A stretch of 5,231 nt of DNA from NCBI GenBank assembly GCA_946188175.1, contig CAMHUJ010000157.1:1-5231 (forward strand), written 5' to 3'. The DNA comes from an uncultured Ruminococcus sp. Its GTDB lineage: Bacteria > Bacillota > Clostridia > Oscillospirales > Ruminococcaceae. Below, in pieces: positions 1 to 4,733 of this stretch. The position numbers were made by a program, and so were the translations under genes. A model generated the notes under the pieces. It made no database searches, was not told the origin of the DNA, and saw only the letters and a program-made list of their open reading frames with translations. Every line of letters starts with the position of its first letter. Within the stretch, counting starts at the first letter, position 1.

Positions 1-1
1 A

Positions 2-118
2 AATGACGCCGCACAGAAATACAAAATCAGCCGCCGGAAGCCCGACGGCAAGAGTTACGCCCGCGTGATCGCGCAGCAGTACGGCATTACATTTGAGCAG
101 CTCAGCGAAAATCTTTGA
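2..118 (+). CDS. C-terminal end of an unrecognised protein (partial, start outside window)
   Basis: An open frame enters from the left edge and ends at a TGA at 116-118, giving 38 residues that finish FEQLSENL. The visible tail is polar and basic in its first half (KYKISRRKPDGKSYARV), with no membrane segment or motif I can name. Codon choice is like that of the neighbouring genes (many C- or G-ending codons), which supports real coding. The hydrolase start follows 14 bases later with its ribosome site just after this stop, so the two are probably cotranscribed. I do not recognise the family. With only the tail visible, this could also be a chance open frame. Confidence 0.55.
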   Translation, partial: NDAAQKYKISRRKPDGKSYARVIAQQYGITFEQLSENL

Positions 119-121
119 AAT

Positions 122-125
122 GAGG
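122..125 (+). promoter_or_regulatory. Ribosome binding site of the alpha/beta hydrolase
   Basis: GAGG lies seven bases before the ATG at 133 and only one base before the TTG at 127. The spacing therefore favours ATG 133 as the start. The site begins four bases after the stop of the preceding partial gene, which fits reinitiation within one transcript. Confidence 0.6.
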
Positions 126-132
126 TTTGCCG

Positions 133-993
133 ATGTCCTTGCAGACTTTTCTGTTCCGTCGGATGTGTACGAAATCCGATGCAAAGCGCGATGCCGGACT
201 GAAGGTTCCGGATGATCTTGAAACGATACTGAATTTGCCCTACGGCAGCGACCGCATATGGAAGATTCTCGATCTTTACCGCCCGAAGCAGGCGTCCGGC
301 AGACTGCCCGTGATCGTCAATTTTCACGGCGGCGGCTGGGTCTACGGCACGAAGGAAACCTACCGCTTCTACTGCATGTCTCTTGCGCAGCAGGGCTTTG
401 CGGTCGTGAATCCGACCTACCGCCTTGCGCCGGAGCACCGTTTTCCGGCTGCCTTTGCGGATATCGCCGCCGTCTATGCATTTGTCATGCAGCATGCGGC
501 TGAATACGGCTTGGACACAAAGCATATCTTCGGCATCGGGGATTCATCCGGCGCGACCGGCACTGCGGCATTTGCGCTGCTGCTGACAAATCCGGATTAT
601 GCCGCAAAATTCCCCGTGAAGCCGCCGGAAGGTCTGCGGCTTTGCGGCATCGCCTTAAACTGCGGATTATATTCCATGGAAGGCAAAAAGAATATCATGC
701 GCGATCTGCTGCCGAAGGAGAATCCCGATGCAGCGCTTGCTCTGCTCGATATCCCGAAGCATATCACTGCAGCTTTTCCGCCCTGCTATCTGATGTCGGC
801 GCGCGGCGATTTCAATGCTGCGCAGCCGGAGACACTGATTCCCGCACTGGAACGCAGCGGCGTCCGGTATCAGTGCAAAATCTGGGGCGATGCGCAGAAT
901 CCGCTCGGACATGTCTTCCACTGCAATATTAGGGATGCGCATGCCGCCGCTGCAAACCGTGCGGAGCTTGCCTTCTTCCGCGCGCTGTCCTGA
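133..993 (+). CDS. Alpha/beta hydrolase, hormone-sensitive-lipase (HSL/GDXG) type esterase
   Basis: This 286-residue protein carries the signature of the alpha/beta hydrolase fold-3 (HSL, family IV) esterases. The oxyanion-hole motif HGGGW is at residues 65-69, followed by the strand and YRLAPEHRFPAA segment (about 96-107) typical of the family. The nucleophile elbow is GDSSG (136-140) with Ser138 as the predicted catalytic serine; Asp226 in SARGDF and His260 in LGHVFH complete the likely triad. There is no signal peptide or membrane segment, so it should be cytoplasmic. The family hydrolyses carboxylic esters of short to medium acyl chains; the true substrate cannot be read from sequence. 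Length is close to the usual 300 residues, with a short N-terminal cap. ATG 133 was chosen over TTG 127 because of the GAGG spacing. The elbow reads GDSSGA rather than the commoner GDSAGG, a tolerated variation. It follows an unrecognised gene and ends just before a hairpin terminator. Confidence 0.9.
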   Translation: MSLQTFLFRRMCTKSDAKRDAGLKVPDDLETILNLPYGSDRIWKILDLYRPKQASGRLPVIVNFHGGGWVYGTKETYRFYCMSLAQQGFAVVNPTYRLAPEHRFPAAFADIAAVYAFVMQHAAEYGLDTKHIFGIGDSSGATGTAAFALLLTNPDYAAKFPVKPPEGLRLCGIALNCGLYSMEGKKNIMRDLLPKENPDAALALLDIPKHITAAFPPCYLMSARGDFNAAQPETLIPALERSGVRYQCKIWGDAQNPLGHVFHCNIRDAHAAAANRAELAFFRALS

Positions 994-1008
994 CGGCAGC
1001 CGAAATCA

Positions 1009-1066
1009 GAATACAAAAACGGCAGATGCATGCGATCACCGCTGCTCTGCCGTTTTTTCTGTATTC
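1009..1066. terminator. Bidirectional intrinsic terminator between convergent genes
   Basis: A perfect 12-base-pair stem pairs 1015-1026 (AAAAACGGCAGA) with 1046-1057, around a 19-base loop. After a three-base bulge (1058-1060) another six pairs form between 1009-1014 and 1061-1066. On the plus strand the GC-rich arm is followed by six T's (1053-1058), suiting termination after the hydrolase. On the minus strand it is followed by five T's (complement of 1015-1019), suiting termination of the long minus-strand operon. The stop codon of the YolD-like gene (1036-1038) sits in the loop, and its last codons form the right arm. Confidence 0.85.
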
Positions 1067-1479
1067 CCGTCCGTCCCGTCATGCAGCATCAGCATGCATA
1101 CGGACTGCACCGGAATCCGCATACCGTCTGTGAAAATCAGCATATGCTCCGCCGCATCATAATGCCGGAACGCACCCGTATAGTTCACATATCTGCCGCC
1201 TGCCTTGCGCGCATCCGGCTGAAAACAGGTCAGTGTGACGGTCGGATGCGCTGCCTCCGAATCCAGCAGCCGCTGAAACGCCGCATCCAGCGCAGCAAGA
1301 TCATCCTCTGCCATTTCCGCGCGCACATCGGTCAGACGCGCCGTTTCGCCGATCTCCTCGTCATAGCCGGTCAGCGCGGCGAACGCCGAAAACTGCACCG
1401 CACGGTCGGCAAGCGGCATCTGTCTGCGCGTTTTGGAGACATGATGCGGCAGGTTGATAATATCGGAAAAATCGTCCAT
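1036..1479 (-). CDS. YolD-like protein, predicted partner of the Y-family polymerase
   Basis: This 147-residue protein matches the YolD-like family as I know it. The conserved core runs from about Arg26 to Ile43 (RAVQFSAFAALTGYDEEI), preceded by PHHVSKTRRQMPL. A charged helical stretch (about 50-75) follows, then a C-terminal beta-rich part with GGRYVNYTGAF (94-104) and a DG-x-x-I turn (118-122). YolD-like genes in Firmicutes and their phages commonly sit beside Y-family polymerases (yolD-uvrX, yqjX-yqjW in Bacillus). They have been proposed as functional counterparts of UmuD, though a biochemical activity is not firmly established. ATG 1479 was chosen because GGAG lies seven bases upstream; a longer frame to 1524 would overlap the preceding gene and lacks such a site. 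It is the last gene of the operon, 19 bases after the 124-residue unknown, and its 3' end is built into the terminator hairpin. Confidence 0.85.
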   Translation of the reverse strand: MDDFSDIINLPHHVSKTRRQMPLADRAVQFSAFAALTGYDEEIGETARLTDVRAEMAEDDLAALDAAFQRLLDSEAAHPTVTLTCFQPDARKAGGRYVNYTGAFRHYDAAEHMLIFTDGMRIPVQSVCMLMLHDGTDGNTEKTAEQR

Positions 1480-1486
1480 AACCGTA

Positions 1487-1490
1487 CTCC
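1487..1490 (-). promoter_or_regulatory. Ribosome binding site fixing the YolD start
   Basis: GGAG on the minus strand, seven bases before the ATG at 1479. It decides in favour of this start over an in-frame ATG at 1524 that lies inside the upstream gene. Confidence 0.7.
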
Positions 1491-1498
1491 GTTTCTTA

Positions 1499-1873
1499 TC
1501 ATTCAAGATAAGGCACAATGCCAAGCGAATATTTCACTTCGTTCGCCAATTCCGCATCAGAGAGATCATACGGAAACGGCTCGGCGTCCTCCATGGTACC
1601 GCGCAGGACATCTTCCCTGCATCCGAATTCAATCACAACAAACGGCTTTGCCGGATACAGAACCTCATCTACACGATAATACACATTCCGAAAGCAGAAT
1701 AAAGGACGCTTCGATACGCAAGTGTCTGTTCCGTTCGCAGAAACCGTTGTCGTTTTCTGCTGACAGGAAAGCGTGAGATCAGATACACTTGCACCGAATC
1801 CGGTCATAATCTCCTGAATATGATCTTTGACCCGTTCAAATTCCTCCCGTGTCACATCCGTATAAAACCACAT
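1499..1873 (-). CDS. Conserved-looking hypothetical protein, 124 residues, between polymerase and YolD
   Basis: I cannot assign this protein to a named family. It begins MWFYTDVTREEFERVKDHI, a likely short helix-forming N terminus. A strand-rich middle follows, with KTTTVSA (40-46), an FCFRNVYYRVDEV segment (59-71) and PFVVIEFG (77-84). The tail is acidic, with MEDAEPFPYDLSDAELANEVKYSLG (94-118), possibly helical at the end. Four cysteines (37, 52, 60, 85) are spaced irregularly and do not suggest a zinc site. There is no signal peptide or membrane span, so it should be cytoplasmic. The gene starts nine bases after the polymerase stop and ends 19 bases before YolD, so it is very likely cotranslated with both. 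A hand count of 1681-1800 gives 57 G/C in 120 bases, lower than 36 of 60 at 2101-2160 in the polymerase gene. Its position suggests a polymerase accessory role, but that is inference only. Confidence 0.8.
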   Translation of the reverse strand: MWFYTDVTREEFERVKDHIQEIMTGFGASVSDLTLSCQQKTTTVSANGTDTCVSKRPLFCFRNVYYRVDEVLYPAKPFVVIEFGCREDVLRGTMEDAEPFPYDLSDAELANEVKYSLGIVPYLE

Positions 1874-1878
1874 ATTTT

Positions 1879-1884
1879 CACCTC
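1879..1884 (-). promoter_or_regulatory. Ribosome binding site overlapping the polymerase stop codon
   Basis: GAGGTG on the minus strand shares bases with the polymerase TGA stop (1883-1885), reading TGAGGTG. It sits five bases before the ATG at 1873. A ribosome ending the polymerase would rest on this site, so translational coupling of the two genes is likely. Confidence 0.7.
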
Positions 1885-3367
1885 ACGCCTTATGTCCGCC
1901 GACCTGCCCGTTCCGTTCACGGGCAGTCGCACCCTCCTGAAAATTCATGCCCTTGAGCACGGCGTTTTTCCCGTATCTGCTTTTTAATGCGATCACTGCC
2001 TCCAGCAGTTTCCGCTCTTTTGCAAGCGTGATTTTTTCCTGTTCACGTTTGCGTTCGAGCACCTCGACATCATCGAAAAGCCCATACTGCACCGGTTCGT
2101 CATCCGCGCATACAGTTTCCTCTGCGGTCACATGGTTCGCCGTGACATTCAGCCGCCGGACATACAGATCGCTGTCAATGATGCGGTCATAGAGCTGCAT
2201 CACCGCCGCAAGAATGATCTTCGCCGATGCCGTATGCCTGCCGAGACTGACGGAACCGTGCGCCGGTTTCGGGACGGTTTTGCCGTAATGATTCCGCGTC
2301 AGTGTACCGGAATAACCGTCCGGAATGCCGGTATGATCGTAGCCGATATGCAGCACGATCTGATCCGCGGCAACGCCCTTGCGCACCAGATCCAGCACAA
2401 GCAGATCAGTCATTTCGCGCACGATCAATCGCGCCTTTTCCGCCGTATAGGGCGTCGAGAGCACCTGCCCCTGCGAGAGGCTGTGATTGACCGGACGGTA
2501 CGCCTTGATCGCCGCCATGGTGCACGGCTCCCAGCCCCATGCGTGGTCGATCAGCAGCTCCGCTTTGACGCCGAACGCCCTGTACAGTGCATTTTCGTTA
2601 TACGCCGAGCAGCGCGCAAGCTGCCCCATATTATAGATGTGCATGGCTTCGAGCCGTCGGGCAATTCCGCCGCCGATCTGCCAGAAATCCGTGATCGGCG
2701 TATGTGACCAGAGCTGCTTCCGGTAGGACATTTCATCGAGCGCCGCAATGCGCACGCCGTCCTTGTCGGGCGGCATTTTCTTTGCCGTGATATCCATTGC
2801 GACCTTTGCGAGATACAGATTCGTGCCGATGCCCGCCGTCGCGGTAATGCCGGAGATTTGCAGCACATCGCGTATCATCCGCATCACAAGATCATGCGCC
2901 GAACAGCCGTAGGTCTCCAGATAATTTGTCACGTCGATGAACACCTCGTCAATCGAATAGACATGGATATCCTCCGGCGCGATGTATTTCAGATAGGTCT
3001 TGTAGATCATCGCGCTGACCTGCATATAGCGGCGCATCTGCGGCGGCGCGACAACATAGTCGATTGCCAGCGAAGGATTCCGCGCGAGTTCATCCGCATA
3101 GTAGGATTTGCCGGTAAACTGCCGGTGCTGCGCATGCTGACGGCGGCGTTCATTCGCCTGCGCGACCTTCTGCACGACCTCGAAAAGCCGCGGTCTGCCC
3201 GGGACGCCGATCGCCTTCAGGGACGGTGAGACCGCAAGGCAGATCGTTTTCTCAGTGCGGCTCAGATCGGCGACGACCAGATTCGTATTGAGCGGATCAA
3301 GTCCCCGTTCGACGCACTCCGCCGATGCGTAAAATGATTTCAGGTCGATTGCGGCATACACCGGCAT
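1883..3367 (-). CDS. Y-family translesion DNA polymerase (UmuC/UvrX-like)
   Basis: This 494-residue protein is a complete Y-family polymerase of the UmuC/UvrX-like type found in Firmicutes. The palm begins AAIDLKSFYAS (5-15), where Asp8 is the first metal ligand and Tyr13 the likely steric gate. The second catalytic motif is YSIDEVFID (137-145), with Asp140 and Glu141. GITATAGIGTNLYLAK (173-188) is the conserved segment after the palm. A helix-hairpin-helix region follows (about 222-255, with IGGGIARRLEAM). The little-finger domain runs to about 415 and ends RRLNVTANHV. QYGLF (427-431) fits the QxxLF beta-clamp-binding consensus. The charged tail, probably helical, ends GMNFQEGATARERNGQVGGHKA. 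Such enzymes copy past damaged bases with low fidelity. All key residues are present and the frame is unbroken. ATG 3367 lies eight bases after GGAGG; ATG 3370 (495 residues) is an alternative. The GTG at 3376 overlaps the ribosome site itself and is unlikely. SseB lies 34 bases upstream, the widest gap in the operon. Confidence 0.95.
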   Translation of the reverse strand: MPVYAAIDLKSFYASAECVERGLDPLNTNLVVADLSRTEKTICLAVSPSLKAIGVPGRPRLFEVVQKVAQANERRRQHAQHRQFTGKSYYADELARNPSLAIDYVVAPPQMRRYMQVSAMIYKTYLKYIAPEDIHVYSIDEVFIDVTNYLETYGCSAHDLVMRMIRDVLQISGITATAGIGTNLYLAKVAMDITAKKMPPDKDGVRIAALDEMSYRKQLWSHTPITDFWQIGGGIARRLEAMHIYNMGQLARCSAYNENALYRAFGVKAELLIDHAWGWEPCTMAAIKAYRPVNHSLSQGQVLSTPYTAEKARLIVREMTDLLVLDLVRKGVAADQIVLHIGYDHTGIPDGYSGTLTRNHYGKTVPKPAHGSVSLGRHTASAKIILAAVMQLYDRIIDSDLYVRRLNVTANHVTAEETVCADDEPVQYGLFDDVEVLERKREQEKITLAKERKLLEAVIALKSRYGKNAVLKGMNFQEGATARERNGQVGGHKA

Positions 3368-3375
3368 CATGCGCA

Positions 3376-3380
3376 CCTCC
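3376..3380 (-). promoter_or_regulatory. Ribosome binding site of the Y-family polymerase
   Basis: GGAGG on the minus strand, eight bases before ATG 3367 and five before ATG 3370. It overlaps the GTG at 3376, which would give the longest frame, so that GTG is part of the site rather than the start. Confidence 0.75.
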
Positions 3381-3401
3381 CGTCCGTGATTCTGCGTGCA
3401 G

Positions 3402-3848
3402 TCAGTGTTCCTGCATCAGCATTTCGCGCGTGAAAATCTTGTTCAGGCTGCCCGGTGCAATCACAATACCGGCAATATCGCTTTCCTCAATGCAGCGCTG
3501 CCGCACATCCGCAAAGCTGACGATGCCGATGTGAATTTTGTCGCCGAACATGTCTGTCATCGCCCGATATTCCAGAAACAGCGGGATAAAATCCCTGCCG
3601 TCCGGTGCGGTGATCTTCCGCAGATGCATCATGCCGCCGGATGCTTCCGTTGCAGGCGCAAACGCGGCAGGCATCTCATCCAGACAGACCAGCGCAGAAC
3701 CGGCAGCCTGCATCTGTGCGGCATGCACCGTATAATGCAGCGCTTCATCCGGCTGCTCCGGCGGCAGCGGCAGACCGTCCGCACCGCAGGGATCGCCGTC
3801 GCAATAGACGGGACACATAAACAGATCATTCAGCAGATTGATTTCCAT
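3402..3848 (-). CDS. SseB-domain protein (SseB N-terminal-like)
   Basis: This 148-residue protein resembles the SseB N-terminal domain family (named after the enhanced-serine-sensitivity protein, not the secretion translocon protein). The evidence is the pattern GRDFIPLFLEYRAMTDMFGD (84-103), then HIGIVSFADV (106-115), then ESDIAGIVIAP (122-132). These correspond to the family's P-x-F-T-s, f-x-d-l and g-i-v-i-N-P blocks. In the usual asparagine position of the last block this protein has Ala131. An N-terminal part with three cysteines (12, 16, 21; MCPVYCDGDPCG) precedes the domain. The molecular role of SseB proteins is poorly known. No signal peptide or membrane span is visible. ATG 3848 follows GGAGG with seven-base spacing; the longer frame to 3968 overlaps the upstream gene and has unrelated composition. 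It lies 13 bases after the 72-residue gene and 34 bases before the polymerase, so it is part of the same operon. Confidence 0.75.
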   Translation of the reverse strand: MEINLLNDLFMCPVYCDGDPCGADGLPLPPEQPDEALHYTVHAAQMQAAGSALVCLDEMPAAFAPATEASGGMMHLRKITAPDGRDFIPLFLEYRAMTDMFGDKIHIGIVSFADVRQRCIEESDIAGIVIAPGSLNKIFTREMLMQEH

Positions 3849-3855
3849 AATAGTT

Positions 3856-3860
3856 CCTCC
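3856..3860 (-). promoter_or_regulatory. Ribosome binding site fixing the SseB-like start
   Basis: GGAGG on the minus strand, seven bases before ATG 3848. It rules against the 40-residue N-terminal extension of the open frame. It lies between the two genes, just downstream of the TAA stop of the 72-residue gene. Confidence 0.75.
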
Positions 3861-3861
3861 G

Positions 3862-4080
3862 TTATCCGATATGCTCCGGCGAAACGCCGTATCGCGCATA
3901 AAAATCGTAAATATCCTGCTCCGAGCGCACAAGCTCCGCATAGCGCAGACGATGCGTCTTCCGGTCATAGAACCCGATCATCCGCTCGCCGGTGCAGATA
4001 CTCGCCTCGGTTTTTATATCCGCCGCCGTAAAGGGCGCAGGTATCGGCAGCGTCTCTTTTTTCCGGTGAAACAGCTTCAT
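3862..4080 (-). CDS. Small hypothetical protein, 72 residues, coupled to SRAP
   Basis: This short protein has no family I recognise. The first twelve residues are strongly basic (MKLFHRKKETLP). A middle part follows with FTAADIKTEASICTGER (17-33) and MIGFYDRKTHRLRYAELV (34-51), which reads like a beta hairpin. A final amphipathic helix may be formed by RSEQDIYDFYARYG (52-65). One cysteine is present and there is no membrane span. The ATG overlaps the SRAP stop in an ATGA arrangement at 4077-4080, a sign of translational coupling, and AAGG lies seven bases upstream inside the SRAP gene. The SseB-like gene begins 13 bases after its TAA. Its coupling to SRAP suggests a shared role. The sequence gives no direct hint of activity, but the tidy start, spacing and ribosome site argue that it is a real gene. 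Confidence 0.72.
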   Translation of the reverse strand: MKLFHRKKETLPIPAPFTAADIKTEASICTGERMIGFYDRKTHRLRYAELVRSEQDIYDFYARYGVSPEHIG

Positions 4081-4712
4081 CGCAGCACCTTCTCCGTCAT
4101 CATATGAACCGACGCTTTCTTCGCAATTTCGTTCGGATTGCCGTCCGGACGAATCCAATCCGCAATGCATTCCCTATCGAGAATCAGCGGCATCCGGTCA
4201 TGCAGCGCGCTGACATTCTCATCCGCCGGTCTGGTAATGACCGCAAACACCGGCACCTGTATGCCGCCGTGCGTTTCAAACCGGTACAGTCCGGCAAGCC
4301 ATGTCACATCGGCGCCCTCCGGCTGCACCGCATATTTTGCACCGGTCATGCGCCGTTTGCCATCCGGCGATGCGAAATGCTCCCATTCGTAATACCACGA
4401 TACCGGAATCACGCAGCGCCGCCGATACCACGAATCCTTCCAGAGCGGCTTATAATCCGCGGATTCCAGACGGCAGTTGACAACCGGCGCACCGGTCTCC
4501 GGCACGGTAAATCCCCAGAGCATCGGAAACGCACCGATGCCGCCGCTTTTGTCCGGTGCGAGAACAGCCGCCACATCGGTCGGATACAGCTCACCGCTCA
4601 TCGTCAGCGGCTTGCCGAGTGATACGATGATCTGATCGGCAAGCGGCAGCCGTTTCGCACGGTCAATATACGGGCGGAACACCGCCGGTTCCACATAAAA
4701 CCGCATACACAT
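4077..4712 (-). CDS. SRAP-domain protein (YedK/HMCES family), abasic-site DNA-protein crosslinker
   Basis: This 211-residue protein is a SRAP (SOS-response-associated peptidase) domain protein. After removal of Met1, Cys2 becomes the N-terminal nucleophile. In YedK and human HMCES this residue forms a stable thiazolidine link to abasic sites in single-stranded DNA, shielding them from cleavage. The other active-site residues are visible: Asn79 in VVNCRLES, Glu109 in SWYYEWEH, and His171 in LHDRMPL. They correspond to Asn75, Glu105 and His160 of Escherichia coli YedK. LWGF (65-68) and RRCVIP (98-103) are further family marks, and the length is usual for the family. The start is certain because Cys2 must follow it, and GGGGGTGATC gives a strong ribosome site. 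It lies 21 bases after thpR and overlaps the next gene by four bases. Its company with a translesion polymerase fits protection of abasic sites at the fork. Confidence 0.94.
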   Translation of the reverse strand: MCMRFYVEPAVFRPYIDRAKRLPLADQIIVSLGKPLTMSGELYPTDVAAVLAPDKSGGIGAFPMLWGFTVPETGAPVVNCRLESADYKPLWKDSWYRRRCVIPVSWYYEWEHFASPDGKRRMTGAKYAVQPEGADVTWLAGLYRFETHGGIQVPVFAVITRPADENVSALHDRMPLILDRECIADWIRPDGNPNEIAKKASVHMMTEKVLR

Positions 4713-4714
4713 TC

Positions 4715-4724
4715 GATCACCCCC
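4715..4724 (-). promoter_or_regulatory. Extended ribosome binding site of the SRAP gene
   Basis: GGGGGTGATC on the minus strand matches the extended consensus GGAGGTGATC at nine of ten positions. The G-run ends seven bases before ATG 4712. The longer pairing with 16S rRNA suggests efficient translation of this gene. Confidence 0.65.
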
Positions 4725-4733
4725 GATGCGCCG

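Noticed and set aside
127..129. TTG start for the hydrolase
   Set aside because: It is only one base from the GAGG site, too close for initiation; ATG 133 has seven-base spacing.
55..525. 156-codon minus-strand open frame opposite the hydrolase
   Set aside because: The plus-strand hydrolase has a full catalytic triad; the antisense product shows no motif.
1030..1776. 248-codon open frame on the plus strand
   Set aside because: It runs antisense to YolD and the 124-residue gene, is rich in Arg, His and Ile with no domain, lacks a ribosome site, and would start inside the terminator loop.
2132..2707. 191-codon plus-strand open frame
   Set aside because: It lies wholly antisense to the conserved Y-family polymerase and has the arginine-rich, low-complexity look of a shadow frame.
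3371..3376. GTG start at 3376 for the polymerase
   Set aside because: The GTG is part of the GGAGGTG ribosome site; the ATGs at 3370 and 3367 have usable spacing.
3849..3968. Forty-residue N-terminal extension of the SseB-like protein
   Set aside because: It overlaps the 72-residue gene, and GGAGG sits seven bases before the internal ATG at 3848.
3396..4031. 211-codon plus-strand open frame
   Set aside because: It is antisense to the SseB-like gene and the 72-residue gene, both of which have proper starts and ribosome sites.
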